Source: Erwinia sp. ErVv1
Lineage (GTDB): Bacteria > Pseudomonadota > Gammaproteobacteria > Enterobacterales > Enterobacteriaceae
Assembly (NCBI RefSeq): GCF_900068895.1
Contig: NZ_CDPK01000015.1
Location: 94,911-148,963, forward strand
Length of the DNA: 54,053 nt
Reading direction: 5' to 3'
Both the position numbers and the translations under genes were made by a program. This document shows, piece by piece, positions 1 to 9,782 of the stretch. Position 1 is the stretch's first letter, and the number at the start of each line of letters is the position of its first letter. The notes under the pieces are model-generated. The model did no database searches. It saw only the letters and a program-made list of their open reading frames with translations, and had not been told where the DNA came from.

Positions 1-734
1 GGCACCGCGGCGGGTACATTATCCCCGGTTTTCAGCAGCTCCAGTACCATTTCACCGTTGCGTTCAATCAGCGCGCCCCGTACCGGCAGATTGATACTCG
101 CTGAGCCTGGATTGATTTTTCTCTGACCGGCCAGTAGCCTGGCATTTAGCGCAAACATTGCTTCCGTGTCCCGTCCCGGAACACGGTCGCTGCCTTTTCC
201 TGCCTGGGATGAGAACAGTAAAACTGAAGCGGCAGCTGCCATCGGCCCCAGGCTACTGGCGGTCAGCAATGCTACAGCGCGGCTGACTGCTGAGGTCAGC
301 ATGCCGCCAATCTCTCCGGCAAGCGTCATCACGCCCTCTCCGGCCACCGAAAGAAGCATACTCCACTGCCCGCTGCTCAGCAGCATCGCCCCCGGAGCAC
401 TCAGCATCAGCGCAGCGGTATCAGCCTGCTCCTGCGTGTAGGCAGGCGCCGGAAGCTGCCCCGTCAGCAAAGTCACGGCCACTTTCTGCTCGGCCTTTGT
501 GCAAAAACATATTGCCACGCCATACTCGTCGCCCCTGTCCATCACCCATGTCCAACCGAGTGCGTTAAGGTTCTTCAGATAGCAGGCTTTTGTTTGTGAT
601 TTGAACTGGAACTTGCCGTCGCCGAGGTCGGTGACGAGGGGTTCAGCTGGGTGATTTTCGGGACCCGTGGTGATGACTTTTCCAGAGGCATCGTAAGGTA
701 CACCATCTTTGTAATAGGCAGGAATTATTGACAT
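1..734 (-). CDS. S-type pyocin/colicin-like toxin, N-terminal part (runs off left edge)
   Basis: An open frame reads from an ATG at 734 to the left edge without a stop (244 codons seen). The start has an AAGGATG-like ribosome site 4-10 bases upstream. After a ~90-residue N-terminal stretch rich in G, D and W comes a small hydrophobic, Ala/Leu-rich segment (about residues 105-180), then GKGSDRVPGRD (about 183-193) and NARLLAGQ, followed by a beta-rich segment with LPVRG. This matches my memory of the Pyocin_S domain of S-type pyocins and colicin-like nucleases, where the toxic domain lies C-terminal and is followed by an immunity gene. Both would be outside the window. No TonB box or signal peptide is obvious, so release could be by lysis or by a contact-dependent secretion system. 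The toxic activity cannot be told from this fragment. Family call moderately sure. Confidence 0.72.
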   Translation of the reverse strand, partial: MSIIPAYYKDGVPYDASGKVITTGPENHPAEPLVTDLGDGKFQFKSQTKACYLKNLNALGWTWVMDRGDEYGVAICFCTKAEQKVAVTLLTGQLPAPAYTQEQADTAALMLSAPGAMLLSSGQWSMLLSVAGEGVMTLAGEIGGMLTSAVSRAVALLTASSLGPMAAAASVLLFSSQAGKGSDRVPGRDTEAMFALNARLLAGQRKINPGSASINLPVRGALIERNGEMVLELLKTGDNVPAAV

Positions 735-1272
735 TTTTCATCCTTTTTGTGGTATCCGGTGGCCTACACTCAGAGCATCAGGTGTACTGACCAGATAGTT
801 CCTTTGATTTATACTGAATATAAAAGGGTCTTCCTCGATCATGGTGGCTTAGGATAAAGCGTTTTTTATAGTTCTTAATATGCCAGGATGCTATAAGGTG
901 TTGCCTTGATAGCCGAATTTTGATTTAAAACAATACTCCCAACCTCAACCTGATTGAAAAGGTAAAATATTATGCCAGCATGTTCTGGACTTTCTTCTTG
1001 TCTTTCCAGCCCCCAATACCCGAGAGAATGTAAAGACACATATACTAGCGTTAAGCAGCAAAGAATCGGCGATTATGATGTTTCTCATTCCAGCCAGAAA
1101 GATATCCGTCCTGCTAACAGAAGCAAGGAAAATACCAGCAAAAGAGTTAGTATTTGCGCGTTCTCTTTTAAGAGAGCTGGGTATAACAAAAAATCCTTAT
1201 CAAGATCCCACTGTGAAATCAAATAATTGTGGCATGCCTTATTTCCCAGTAATGTAGTAAAATATCCATATA
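735..1272. other. Unassigned AT-rich gap between toxin gene and transposase remnant
   Basis: About 540 bases with lower GC than the neighbours. It must hold the promoter of the leftward toxin gene. I looked for a LexA operator (CTGT-N8-ACAG) typical of colicin promoters and saw no convincing one. Short open frames on both strands (60-84 codons, e.g. 972-1226 + and 1075-1257 +) overlap each other, lack good ribosome sites and resemble nothing I recognise. I read it as decayed accessory DNA. Confidence 0.5.
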
Positions 1273-1785
1273 TCATAATTCCATATTTAGCCTGCCGTAA
1301 TGAAATATTTCAGCCACCTCGAAGCGTTCTCTGTTTCGATATCCGCGCGCCTTTATCCTGAGCAGCCCTATTTTACTGTTCAGGAACTCCGCATTACCAT
1401 TCGATACCCGGTTTTTCATTGCATTCAGGATGCCGTAAAGGCGCTTTGTCACCAGGTGGGCAACTTTAACCTCTCAGTCCGGCGTCCGAGCGGTTTTGAT
1501 GGATGCGGGCTGCACTGATACAGGCCATATTCATGTCCATCGACAGCGTTTTTATATCATCCAGTTGATGATCTCTCAGAGCACGCATCAAGGTGACGCC
1601 ATTTACGACGTTGGTGATCATGTACGGGGCAGGGTTTACCACAGGTTGGACAGGTAAGTGGAGTGTGCTCAGCAATGCCGACAATCAGCGTCACTGAGCC
1701 AGATTTTTCAATCAAGAGAAAAAGATTTTACCTGTCACGCGGCTGACAGATTAAGGATATGGGCATAGAGGGACTTATCGTCCAT
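1273..1785 (-). pseudogene. Degenerate ISL3-family transposase
   Basis: On the minus strand an ATG at 1785, preceded by GAGGAG, begins MDDKSLYAHILNLSA, the typical start of enterobacterial ISL3 transposases. Then come an in-frame TGA where a Trp is expected, an extra T that shifts frame near 1716, and the zinc-finger-like [20 protein letters not shown] segment. A large internal deletion follows (the DDE core is mostly gone), then TLSMDMN. After another shift comes the C-terminus KVAHLVTKRLYGILNA ... EFLNSKIG ... IKARGYRNRERF, ending at TGA 1273-1275. Only about 170 of the usual ~400-430 codons remain. Weakly related ends (GGGTATTCCCC near 1840-1852 and GCCTTATTTCCC near 1239-1250) may be the worn inverted repeats. 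The element cannot move itself. Confidence 0.85.
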
Positions 1786-2059
1786 GGCAGGCTCCTCAGA
1801 AAATCAAGACTGCCATCATAATGCCCTTAGCCTGCACAACAGGGGAATACCCATCTAAAAACAGTAAATTGGGATGCCATCTTTCGTCCTCCGGTCAGTC
1901 AAATGAGATTTTATTACGCTGGGCGTCAGGCCCGGCATACAGAAAGAAGAATCCTGATGGGCCGATCCCGGCGATTCAGGGGGGGGATTATGAGCGGCTG
2001 ACTCAGCGAAAAGGCTATGCCAAATGGGGACGTAACGGCACGCCTTAACGTGAGGCCGG
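1786..2059. other. Unassigned remnant downstream of the MocR regulator gene
   Basis: This stretch contains the outer end of the ISL3 remnant, then an open plus-strand frame (to 2048) whose last ~45 codons read like genuine protein (RWASGPAYRKKNPDGPIP ... DYERLTQRKGYAKWGRNGTP) but have no start or ribosome site of their own. It may be the 3' tail of a gene cut by the insertion. I do not recognise the family. Confidence 0.3.
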
Positions 2060-3511
2060 CTACGGTGGGGCAATGCCGCTCATTTCACAGGCCAGCGCGC
2101 CGGTCCGCTTCAACGCATAGGTGTAGCGCTCATCAAATGGGTAACAGCAGGAGAGACGCAGCGCACTGTTGCAGCGATCGCTAAGTGTATAGAGCGCGCC
2201 GGGGGTCAGGCATATTTTCTCCTGTAGAAGCCGGTGAAACAGCTGCACGCTATCGACGTTATCCGGCAGCTCAACCCAGAAGACAAAGCCGCCGCTGGGC
2301 AGCGTTGCCCGCGTTCCCTGGGGAAAGTGCCGGGCGATGATGCTCCGAGCCTCATCAAGCTGTGCGGCATAGCGGCGGCGCAGCGTGCGCAGATGGTGGT
2401 CGTAGCCACCTGATTCCAGAAAATGGCCCAGCGTTTCTGAAAGCAGGCGCGATTCCGTCAGGGAAGAGACCGATTTCAGCCGGGCCAGCTTTCCGGTAAA
2501 GCGTCCTGCGGCAATCCATCCAACGTGGAAATCGGGTGCAACCGTTTTAGTGAAGCTGGTGCAGTAGAGAACCCACCCCTCCCGATCGAAGGCTTTTACC
2601 GCGGGTGATAGCGGCCAGCAGAATTGCAGTTCGCCGTAAAGGCCGTCCTCAATCAGCGGCACCTGATAGCGGTTGACCATCTCCGCCAGACGCTTTTTCT
2701 CCTCCAGTTTCATGCTGCATCCCAGCGGGTTTTGCACGGTTGGCATGGCGACGATAGCCTGAATGCGCCGCTCCTGGAGTAGCAGCTCCAGTGCATCCAG
2801 CGACAGGCCGAACTGGGGGTCAGTGGGGATCTCGATGACCCTCAGACCCAGGCTGGCCAGCAGGGGAAAGAGATAAAAATAGGTGGGGGTTTCAATGCCC
2901 ACGCAGTCGCCGGGCTGAGTGACCGTTCGTAATGCCAGCTGGAGGGCTTCCATGCAGCCATGCGTCAGCGTGATATCTTCCAGGGTAAGGCGGATACCCA
3001 GATCCATCGATCGGCGTGCCACTTCGCGCCTCAGGCGCTCGCTTCCGGGCGGCAGCGCGTAGCGCCCAATCAGCGACGGTTCGCGACGTAGCAGCGAGGC
3101 CATGATGCGGCTGATTTTTGCCGTAGGAAAAAAATCGCTGTTTTGCGGGCAGGCGAGCGAGATGTTGGTGTAGTCCGGATGGTTCTGCGCGGCAAAAACG
3201 GCATCAATCAGATCCAGTTTCTCACTGCTGGGAGAGCGCACCTGTGCCTGGCGGTCACCCGAGGATTTTACTGAGGGTAGTACGCTACGGACGTAATAGC
3301 CTGACTGAGGACGCGCTTCGATAAGTCCGCGATCCTCCAGAATCCGGTAGGCAGCCAATACGGTATTGACGCTGAGCTGGTGATTGCTGGCACAGCGGCG
3401 AATAGCGGGCAGACGGCTGCCAGGGGGATAGGTGCCAACGTGGATCGCTTCCGCCAGCGTCTGCGCCAGCTGCTGATACAGCGTACTTTCCTGCATATCA
3501 ATAATGGACAC
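2060..3511 (-). CDS. MocR-family (GntR-type HTH + PLP aminotransferase-like) regulator
   Basis: About 483 residues. An N-terminal winged helix of the GntR type (residues ~5-75; YQQLAQTLAEAIHVGTYPPGSRLP, then SVNTVLAAYRILEDRGLIEARPQSGYYV) is joined to a fold-type I aminotransferase domain with LPPGSERLRR, NPLG and the PLP lysine in CTSFTKTVAP (about K322). The family represses or activates neighbouring genes in response to PLP or amino compounds. It is closest in my memory to YdcR-like members. I chose the GTG at 3511 because AAGGGAG lies 8 bases upstream; an ATG at 3565 is in frame but lacks a ribosome site. It is divergent from a LysE/RhtB exporter 136 bases away, the usual arrangement for a MocR regulator and its target. 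Substrate unknown. Confidence 0.85.
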   Translation of the reverse strand: MSIIDMQESTLYQQLAQTLAEAIHVGTYPPGSRLPAIRRCASNHQLSVNTVLAAYRILEDRGLIEARPQSGYYVRSVLPSVKSSGDRQAQVRSPSSEKLDLIDAVFAAQNHPDYTNISLACPQNSDFFPTAKISRIMASLLRREPSLIGRYALPPGSERLRREVARRSMDLGIRLTLEDITLTHGCMEALQLALRTVTQPGDCVGIETPTYFYLFPLLASLGLRVIEIPTDPQFGLSLDALELLLQERRIQAIVAMPTVQNPLGCSMKLEEKKRLAEMVNRYQVPLIEDGLYGELQFCWPLSPAVKAFDREGWVLYCTSFTKTVAPDFHVGWIAAGRFTGKLARLKSVSSLTESRLLSETLGHFLESGGYDHHLRTLRRRYAAQLDEARSIIARHFPQGTRATLPSGGFVFWVELPDNVDSVQLFHRLLQEKICLTPGALYTLSDRCNSALRLSCCYPFDERYTYALKRTGALACEMSGIAPP

Positions 3512-3647
3512 AGTTAACGCTCCCTTAAGGGGGTACAGATGGGATAATTTGCAGATTGTACTCATTACAATAGTGTAATTGTGAGTCTGTTACCATTAGC
3601 GTGCCGCTTTTACTATGGTCATCTCATTCATCTGTCGGATAGCCACT

Positions 3648-4232
3648 ATGCTCGATCCCTCCTTTTTCAGCTATGTTACCGTGATGTCGATTACCCCAGG
3701 CCCTAATAACCTTCTGCTCGCCACCTCCGGCGTCAATTTTGGCATACGACGTACCCTGCCGATGATGCTGGGCATTATGGTCGGATGCGCAATCCAGACG
3801 GTGATCACCGGGCTGCTGCTGGAGGGACTCCTTCAGTGGATGGGAACTGTCAGAATGCCACTGACGCTGATGGGGTGTGCCTACCTGTTCTGGCTGTCAT
3901 GGAAGATATTTCGCGCAGGTGTTCCTGAACTGCACGAAAAGGCCCGTCCGATGACGCTACTGGGCGGCGCGCTTTTTCAGGCGGTCAACCCCAAAGCCTG
4001 GCTGATGGCGACGAACGTCGCCCTGATGTATACCGCCAACAGCGGCATACTGGCGGTGATGATTGGGTTTATGGCGCTGAATCTACCCTGTATTCTGGTG
4101 TGGGCCGCGCTGGGCGACAGGCTGGGGAAACACTTACAGGTGGCGTGGAAGCTGCGGTTATTCAATACCATTATGGGGCTGTCGCTGGTGATCACCACGC
4201 TGTGGATGCTGACAGAAGTTATTCATCCCTGA
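3648..4232 (+). CDS. LysE/RhtB-family amino acid exporter
   Basis: A 194-residue inner-membrane protein with about six hydrophobic segments. The N-terminal SITPGPNNLLLATSG is the LysE/RhtB signature, and ALFQAVNPKAWLMA in the middle is also typical of the family. These transporters export amino acids or homoserine-like compounds by proton exchange. The ATG at 3648 gives the normal family N-terminus (MLDPSFFSYV); an in-frame ATG at 3615 adds 11 residues without a ribosome site. It is divergent from the MocR-type regulator, which probably controls it, and convergent with the phosphoketolase gene across a strong hairpin. The exported compound cannot be told from the sequence. Confidence 0.9.
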   Translation: MLDPSFFSYVTVMSITPGPNNLLLATSGVNFGIRRTLPMMLGIMVGCAIQTVITGLLLEGLLQWMGTVRMPLTLMGCAYLFWLSWKIFRAGVPELHEKARPMTLLGGALFQAVNPKAWLMATNVALMYTANSGILAVMIGFMALNLPCILVWAALGDRLGKHLQVAWKLRLFNTIMGLSLVITTLWMLTEVIHP

Positions 4233-4239
4233 GCATCAG

Positions 4240-4265
4240 CAGGGGCGGCACATTCGCCGCCCCTG
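4240..4265. terminator. Bidirectional terminator hairpin
   Basis: A perfect 10-bp stem CAGGGGCGGC with a 6-base loop, between the convergent exporter and phosphoketolase genes. It is followed by TTATT on the plus side. It starts 8 bases after the exporter stop and ends 3 bases before the other stop. Confidence 0.8.
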
Positions 4266-4268
4266 TTA

Positions 4269-6668
4269 TTAATCGGGCGCGCCGTCCTTATCTTCGTGCG
4301 AAGGCCACTTCCAGTTGTGCACCTCCGGGATATCCTCGCCATACTCCCTTACCCAGGCATGGTGTGCCGCGAGTTTTTCCTGTAGCGCATCCAGTACGCT
4401 CCCCGCTTCTTCCTGCAATCCTGGCACGCGCAGAATGGCGTTTTGCGCCAGATGATAGCGATCCAGCTCGTTTAACACCGTCATATCGAAAGGCGTGGTG
4501 GTGGTGCCTTCCTCGTTAAAGCCGTGAACATGAATATTACGATGATTATTTCGTTGCCAGGTCAGGCGGTGGATCAGCGCCGGATAACCGTGGAAGGCGA
4601 AAATCACCGGCTTATCTGCGGTGAAGATAGTCTCCCACTCCTGCTCATCCAGCCCGTGCGGATGCTGCTCTTTCGTCTGCATCGCCAGCAGATCCACGAC
4701 ATTCACCACTCTGACGCGCAGGCCGGGAAGGTACTGGCGCAGCAAATCTACGGCGGCAAGCGTTTCGAGGGTGGGAACGTCACCTGCGCAGGCCATCACG
4801 ACGTCGGCAGGCTCGTCCACCGTTTCATTACCGGCCCAGGGCCAGATACCCATGCCTTTTTCACAGTGTCTGATGGCCTGATCCATGGTCAGCCACTGCG
4901 GCTCAGGCTGCTTTCCGGCAACGATCACGTTGATCCTGTCCCAGGTGCGCAGACAGTGATCCCCCACCCACAGCAGCGTATTGGCATCCGGCGGCAGATA
5001 GATGCGGGCGATATCGGCCTTCTTATTGGCAACATGGTCCATAAAGCCCGGATCCTGATGGCTATAGCCATTGTGGTCCTGACGCCAGACATGGGATGAG
5101 AGCAGATAGTTGAGCGAGGAGATCGGTTTGCGCCAGGGCAGCTTACGGGAAACTTTTAGCCATTTCGCATGCTGATTAAACATTGAGTCGATAATGTGAA
5201 TAAAGGCTTCGTAGCAGTTAAACAGGCCGTGCCTGCCCGTCAGCAAATAGCCTTCAAGCCAGCCCTGACACTGGTGTTCACTGAGGATTTCCATGACTCG
5301 TCCATCCTGCGCCAGCTGTTCGTCCCAGGGAAGGATCGCCTCCATCCAGCTGCGATTGGTCACATCAAACACCTTACCCAGCCGGTTAGAGGCCGTCTCA
5401 TCCGGGCCAAACAGGCGGAAATTGTCCGGGTTGCGGGTAAAAATCTCGCTCAGGTAGCTGGCCAGCACCGCCGTTGACTGCGCCAGCGTCTCGCCCGGCC
5501 TGTTAACCTCCACCGCATACTGACGGATATCAGGCACCTCCAACAGGTTGCGCAGTCGTCCACCGTTGGCATAAGGGGTGGAACCCATACGTTTATCTCC
5601 GGTTGGTGCCAGCGCCTGTAACTCCGGCATCAACCGGCCCGCGTCGTCGAACAGCTCATCAGGATGATAGCCTGCCATCCACTGCTGGAGGATCTCCCGG
5701 TGCGCCTCATTTTCCCGACATTCTGCCACCGGCACCTGGTGCGCACGCCAGAACCCCTCTACTTTTTTGCCGTCCACGGTTTTTGGCCCGGTCCAGCCTT
5801 TTGGGCTGCGCAAAATAATCATCGGCCAGCGGGGGACGCGCTTCTGTGCTTCACCGCGGCGTGCCGCCTGCTGAATATGCTGAATGCGGTCGAAGGCTTT
5901 ATCCAACACGTCGGCCATCTGACGATGCATCAGCTGGGGATCATCGCCGACCACAAACAGAGGTTCATATCCGTAACCGTTGAAAAGCTGTTCCAAATCG
6001 CCGTCGTCGGTGCGGCCCAGAATTGTGGGGTTGGCGATTTTATACCCGTTGAGATGCAGAATGGGTAATACAGCCCCGTCACGTACGGGATTAAGAAATT
6101 TCGTGCCGTGCCAGCTGGCGGCGAGCGGCCCGGTTTCCGCCTCGCCGTCGCCGATAACGCAGGGGACAATCAGATTGGGATTGTCGAAGGCGGCACCAAA
6201 AGCATGAACCAGTGAATAACCCAGTTCGCCCCCTTCATGAATCGATCCCGGCGTTTCAGGCGCAGCATGGCTGGGAATACCGCCGGGGAACGAAAACTGC
6301 CGGAATAGCTTACGCATACCTTCAGCATCCTGGCTGATATCAGGGTAAATTTCGCTGTAGCTCCCCTCCAGCCAGGTGTTCGCTACCATGCCGGGGCCAC
6401 CGTGTCCCGGGCCGCAGATGTAGAGCAGATCGGTATCCCGCTGGCGGATAATTCGGTTCAGGTGAGCGTAAATGAAATTCAGGCCGGGGGTGGTTCCCCA
6501 GTGGCCCAGCAGGCGAGACTTAATATGACCTGCCTCCAGGGGCTGCCGCAACAGCGGGTTGTCCAGCAGATAGATCTGCCCGACCGACAGGTAGTTAGCG
6601 GCGCGCCAGTAGCGATCCAAAAGCGTTAAATCAGGGTCTGAGACTGGCGGGTGTAAAGGCGTATCCAT
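4269..6668 (-). CDS. xfp: Phosphoketolase (xylulose-5-phosphate/fructose-6-phosphate)
   Basis: 799 residues, the usual family length. It is a thiamine-diphosphate enzyme that splits xylulose-5-P and/or fructose-6-P with phosphate into acetyl-P and glyceraldehyde-3-P or erythrose-4-P. Visible family features: [50 protein letters not shown], the ThDP motif [23 protein letters not shown], and [13 protein letters not shown] in the second half. The ATG at 6668 is chosen because GAGGAGG lies 6 bases upstream; an ATG at 6683 would put that site inside the gene. Phosphoketolase is absent from E. coli K-12 but found in some Erwiniaceae. It stands alone, with a terminator-like hairpin on the far side of the next gene. 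An acetate kinase partner is not in this window. Confidence 0.96.
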   Translation of the reverse strand: MDTPLHPPVSDPDLTLLDRYWRAANYLSVGQIYLLDNPLLRQPLEAGHIKSRLLGHWGTTPGLNFIYAHLNRIIRQRDTDLLYICGPGHGGPGMVANTWLEGSYSEIYPDISQDAEGMRKLFRQFSFPGGIPSHAAPETPGSIHEGGELGYSLVHAFGAAFDNPNLIVPCVIGDGEAETGPLAASWHGTKFLNPVRDGAVLPILHLNGYKIANPTILGRTDDGDLEQLFNGYGYEPLFVVGDDPQLMHRQMADVLDKAFDRIQHIQQAARRGEAQKRVPRWPMIILRSPKGWTGPKTVDGKKVEGFWRAHQVPVAECRENEAHREILQQWMAGYHPDELFDDAGRLMPELQALAPTGDKRMGSTPYANGGRLRNLLEVPDIRQYAVEVNRPGETLAQSTAVLASYLSEIFTRNPDNFRLFGPDETASNRLGKVFDVTNRSWMEAILPWDEQLAQDGRVMEILSEHQCQGWLEGYLLTGRHGLFNCYEAFIHIIDSMFNQHAKWLKVSRKLPWRKPISSLNYLLSSHVWRQDHNGYSHQDPGFMDHVANKKADIARIYLPPDANTLLWVGDHCLRTWDRINVIVAGKQPEPQWLTMDQAIRHCEKGMGIWPWAGNETVDEPADVVMACAGDVPTLETLAAVDLLRQYLPGLRVRVVNVVDLLAMQTKEQHPHGLDEQEWETIFTADKPVIFAFHGYPALIHRLTWQRNNHRNIHVHGFNEEGTTTTPFDMTVLNELDRYHLAQNAILRVPGLQEEAGSVLDALQEKLAAHHAWVREYGEDIPEVHNWKWPSHEDKDGAPD

Positions 6669-6799
6669 TAATGTCCTCCTCATTAGCGCATCAGATCAAA
6701 GCATAGACGCCTGAGTCGGGCATGCAGAGAAAGGGCGCGGGGACGGGAGCGTAACGACATAAACAGGTCGGGTGTGGCAGATAAGAGGGGGATTATGCT

Positions 6800-6827
6800 G
6801 CCCGGCGGGCACATGTTGCCACCGGGC
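6800..6827 (-). terminator. Hairpin after mqo
   Basis: Stem GCCCGG-GG / CC-CCGGGC with one mismatch, 12 bases beyond the mqo stop in its direction of transcription. It lacks a clear T-run, so termination may be weak. Confidence 0.4.
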
Positions 6828-6838
6828 GTTTCGGGGAA

Positions 6839-8458
6839 TTACTTACCCATTGCCGTCGAGCCGGCCTGCTGCGCTTCATCGTTGGCCGCCACGGGTGGCG
6901 TATAGGCCAGTTGAAGAAGCCGGCTGGTTTCTGCCAGCACCTTCTCCGTTGCAGCGACGTTACCGTTCAGGCTCTGCCCGAGGGACGGGATCATCGTTTT
7001 CAGCGTCGACTGCCATGCCGGGGTAGCCATCTTTTCTGCGAAGACCTTTTTCATCAGCTCCAGCATAATATGCGCCGCCGTTGAAGCGCCCGGCGATGCA
7101 CCCAGCAGGGCAGAAATCGTGCCATCCTGCGAAGTCACCACCTCGGTACCCAGTTTAAGTACGCCGCCTTTACCCGCCTCTTTTTTGATGATTTGCACGC
7201 GCTGCCCCGCTTTTACGCGACGCCAGTCCTCTTTTTTCGCCTGCGGTAAATAGGCCTTTAGCGCCCGATGGCGATCGTCATCGGTCAGCATCACCTGGCC
7301 TACCAGGTATTTTACCAGGTTGAAGTTATTCAGCCCAACCTGCGCCATCGGTAAAACGTTCGATGAGGTCATTGAACCAAACATATCCCACAGCGAACCC
7401 TGCTTCAGATACCGCGTAGAAAATGAGGCGAAGGGGCCAAATAGCAGAACCTGCTTACCGTCCAGCGTCCGGGTATCCAGATGCGGCACGGACATCGGCG
7501 GCGCACCCACCTCGGCTTTACCATAAACTTTGGCCAGGTGGCGGTTCACCACCTCCTGATTATCGGTGACGAGGAATTCACCGCCCACCGGAAAGCCCGC
7601 ATAATCTTTCGCTTCCGGAATGCCGGAGGCCTGTAGCAGCGTCAGCGCCGCCCCGCCCGCCCCGATAAAGATGTACCTGGCGCGAAGGGTTTGTTTACGC
7701 CCGCTGTTTTTCAGATCGGACAGGGTAACACGCCACATTCCGTCCCGGTCGCGCTTGATATCACGCACCTCATGATGATTTTGCAGGCTGAATCCGGCGC
7801 TTTTCTTTAGCGAGGCAATCAGCTGGCGCGTGATTTCACCGAAGTTAACGTCGGTCCCCATCTCGCTGCGGGTCGCGGCAACGCGCTGATGCGCATCACG
7901 CCCTTCCATAATTAACGGGATCCATCTCTTGATCTGCTCAGGGTTTTCCGAGTATTCCATATCGCGAAACAGCGTATTTTTCTGCAGCGCGGCATAGCGT
8001 TTTTTCAGAAAGTTAACGTGTTCCTCCCCCCAAACGAAGCTCATATGAGGCACGCTGGTGATAAAGCTGCGGGGATGACTCAGCACGCCCTGCTGAACCT
8101 GATAAGCCCAGAACTGTCGGGAGATCTGAAATGCCTCGTTGATCTCAACCGCCTTCCCGATAGCCACCGTACCGTCACTGTTCATCGGGGTGTAGTTCAT
8201 CTCAGCCAGCGCAGCATGTCCCGTGCCCGCATTATTCCAGCCATTTGAACTCTCTTCCGCGACGTCATCCAGGCGCTCGACCATGCCGATGCGCCAGTTT
8301 GGCTCAAGCTGCTGGAGGTAGGTGCCCAGCGTCGCGCTCATAATGCCGCCGCCAATCATTAATACATCGACGTCGCCCCTATTTTTCTCATCAGAGGTCG
8401 CATTTGACTTGCCTGGGGCAGTGTGACAAATGGACTGGCGTTGTGCTGATTTCCGCAT
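6839..8458 (-). CDS. mqo: Malate:quinone oxidoreductase
   Basis: 539 residues. This membrane-associated FAD enzyme oxidises malate to oxaloacetate and passes electrons to quinone. The FAD-binding start [20 protein letters not shown] (about residues 30-49) and [23 protein letters not shown] are diagnostic. Further family blocks are [14 protein letters not shown] and [19 protein letters not shown] near the end. The start codon has GGAG about 10 bases upstream; the first ~28 residues are polar and poorly conserved in the family. The neighbours (phosphoketolase, then tpiA on the other side of a long gap) do not suggest an operon. Confidence 0.96.
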   Translation of the reverse strand: MRKSAQRQSICHTAPGKSNATSDEKNRGDVDVLMIGGGIMSATLGTYLQQLEPNWRIGMVERLDDVAEESSNGWNNAGTGHAALAEMNYTPMNSDGTVAIGKAVEINEAFQISRQFWAYQVQQGVLSHPRSFITSVPHMSFVWGEEHVNFLKKRYAALQKNTLFRDMEYSENPEQIKRWIPLIMEGRDAHQRVAATRSEMGTDVNFGEITRQLIASLKKSAGFSLQNHHEVRDIKRDRDGMWRVTLSDLKNSGRKQTLRARYIFIGAGGAALTLLQASGIPEAKDYAGFPVGGEFLVTDNQEVVNRHLAKVYGKAEVGAPPMSVPHLDTRTLDGKQVLLFGPFASFSTRYLKQGSLWDMFGSMTSSNVLPMAQVGLNNFNLVKYLVGQVMLTDDDRHRALKAYLPQAKKEDWRRVKAGQRVQIIKKEAGKGGVLKLGTEVVTSQDGTISALLGASPGASTAAHIMLELMKKVFAEKMATPAWQSTLKTMIPSLGQSLNGNVAATEKVLAETSRLLQLAYTPPVAANDEAQQAGSTAMGK

Positions 8459-8867
8459 GATGCGACATCTCCATATGCTGAATTTTCAACATGTTATGCA
8501 GGTAATACAGGGCTGTTTCCCGGTTCAGTCTGGTCATCTGGCTGGATCCGGGGGGACGTCTTATAAAACCCACATGAATAAAATGGATTATTTAACAAGC
8601 AGTTAATGCTCTGGAAATATACCATTGTTACGAGGGAATTAAAAAATTGTTTAAAGATTAAAAGTGATAATGAAAATTCAAACAAAATTAGTAACATTTA
8701 TGGGCGTTGAGATTGTGGGCCTTGTGGACCGCCAGCAGGCGCCCAGGGGAGTGCGGATAACGCATCGGGAAACCAGGGTAACCCTGGGGATCAGAAGAGG
8801 GATGTGCGGCTAAAGCATGAAAAAAGGCTGAACAGGGAGACAAAATTGGGGGTCAGAAAATCAGGCA
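8459..8867. promoter_or_regulatory. Upstream region of mqo; no gene seen
   Basis: About 410 bases without a credible gene. The mqo-proximal half (8560-8700) is very AT-rich, with runs such as TTGTTAAATAATC on the minus strand. That resembles ArcA-type sites, which would fit respiratory control of mqo. The half nearer tpiA is GC-rich, with short inverted repeats such as CAGGGTAACCCTG near 8774. Inference only. Confidence 0.3.
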
Positions 8868-8891
8868 CCCTGCTCCGTGGCCGGAGCAGGG
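8868..8891 (-). terminator. tpiA terminator hairpin
   Basis: A 9-bp perfect stem CCCTGCTCC/GGAGCAGGG with a 6-base loop, 9 bases beyond the tpiA stop. A short T-rich run follows on the minus strand. Confidence 0.6.
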
Positions 8892-8899
8892 GACGTTTA

Positions 8900-9667
8900 T
8901 CAGGCGTTTTTCGCCGCTGCCGCTGCTTTCACAATGGCCGCAAAGGCATCTGCCTTCAGCGATGCGCCGCCAACCAGCGCGCCGTCAATATCCGGCTGGG
9001 CAAACAGCTCGGCCGCATTTTTATCATTTACGGAGCCGCCGTACTGGAGGATGACCTGGGCCGCTACAGCATGGTTTTCTTTCGCGATATGATCGCGGAT
9101 AAATTTGTGTACTGCCTGAGCCTGCGCAGGCGTAGCAGATTTGCCCGTACCGATGGCCCAGACTGGCTCGTAGGCAATGACCACGCCGTTGAACGCTTCA
9201 GCACCCTGGGTTTTTAACACCGCGTCAATCTGACGTGCGCACACTTCTTCGGTTTTGCCTGCTTCATTTTCGGCTTCGGTTTCGCCGATACATAATACCG
9301 GGATCAGACCTGCCGCTTTCAGTAAGGCGAACTTCTTCGCGATAAGCTCATCGCTCTCTTTATGGTAGGTACGACGCTCAGAGTGACCGATGATAATGTA
9401 CTGTGCACCGACGTCTTTCAGCATGTCCGCGGAGACTTCACCCGTGAAAGCACCGGAAAGGTTAACGTCCACGTTCTGCGCGCCGAGCACAATCTGGCTG
9501 CCAGAAAGGGCGTGTTTAGCCTGATCCAGATACATCACCGGCGGGGCGATAGCGACACCGCAACCGTCAACGCTGCTCAGCTCGTTTCGCAGGCCTGCAA
9601 TCAGCTCTTTAACCACTGTTTTGCTGCCGTTCAGTTTCCAGTTACCCATAACTAATGGATGTCGCAT
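8900..9667 (-). CDS. tpiA: Triosephosphate isomerase
   Basis: 255 residues, same length as E. coli TpiA. It interconverts dihydroxyacetone phosphate and glyceraldehyde-3-P in glycolysis. Substrate Lys11 in MGNWKLNG, the catalytic His in IIIGHSERR (about 95) and Glu in [12 protein letters not shown] (about 167) are present, as is the phosphate loop GGSVN. Two adjacent ATGs exist at 9670 and 9667; the second is used because GGAGG is 5 bases before it and only 2 before the first. It sits next to yiiQ, as in E. coli. Confidence 0.98.
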   Translation of the reverse strand: MRHPLVMGNWKLNGSKTVVKELIAGLRNELSSVDGCGVAIAPPVMYLDQAKHALSGSQIVLGAQNVDVNLSGAFTGEVSADMLKDVGAQYIIIGHSERRTYHKESDELIAKKFALLKAAGLIPVLCIGETEAENEAGKTEEVCARQIDAVLKTQGAEAFNGVVIAYEPVWAIGTGKSATPAQAQAVHKFIRDHIAKENHAVAAQVILQYGGSVNDKNAAELFAQPDIDGALVGGASLKADAFAAIVKAAAAAKNA

Positions 9668-9782
9668 CATATCCTCCGCGTCGCGAAATACGTTAAATTA
9701 CCCTGCCGGAGCAGCGTTGTCTGCCAGACAGTATAGAGATGAAAACTATGAAAGGCTTTGCTTTTCGTCATCTTTGCCCGCG

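Noticed and set aside
1075-1257. Plus-strand frame whose middle (KELVFARSLLRELGITKNP) recalls the RNase H end of copia-type retroelements
   Set aside because: Short, no supporting blocks on either side, no ribosome site, and such elements are not expected in bacteria; most likely chance similarity.
4524-5099. 191-codon open frame antisense to the phosphoketolase gene
   Set aside because: Lies wholly inside a well conserved gene on the other strand; its composition is that of a GC-rich shadow frame.
8571-8700. Small hydrophobic minus-strand ORF upstream of mqo (around 8494-8697)
   Set aside because: Arises from AT-rich promoter DNA; no ribosome site and overlaps the mqo upstream region.
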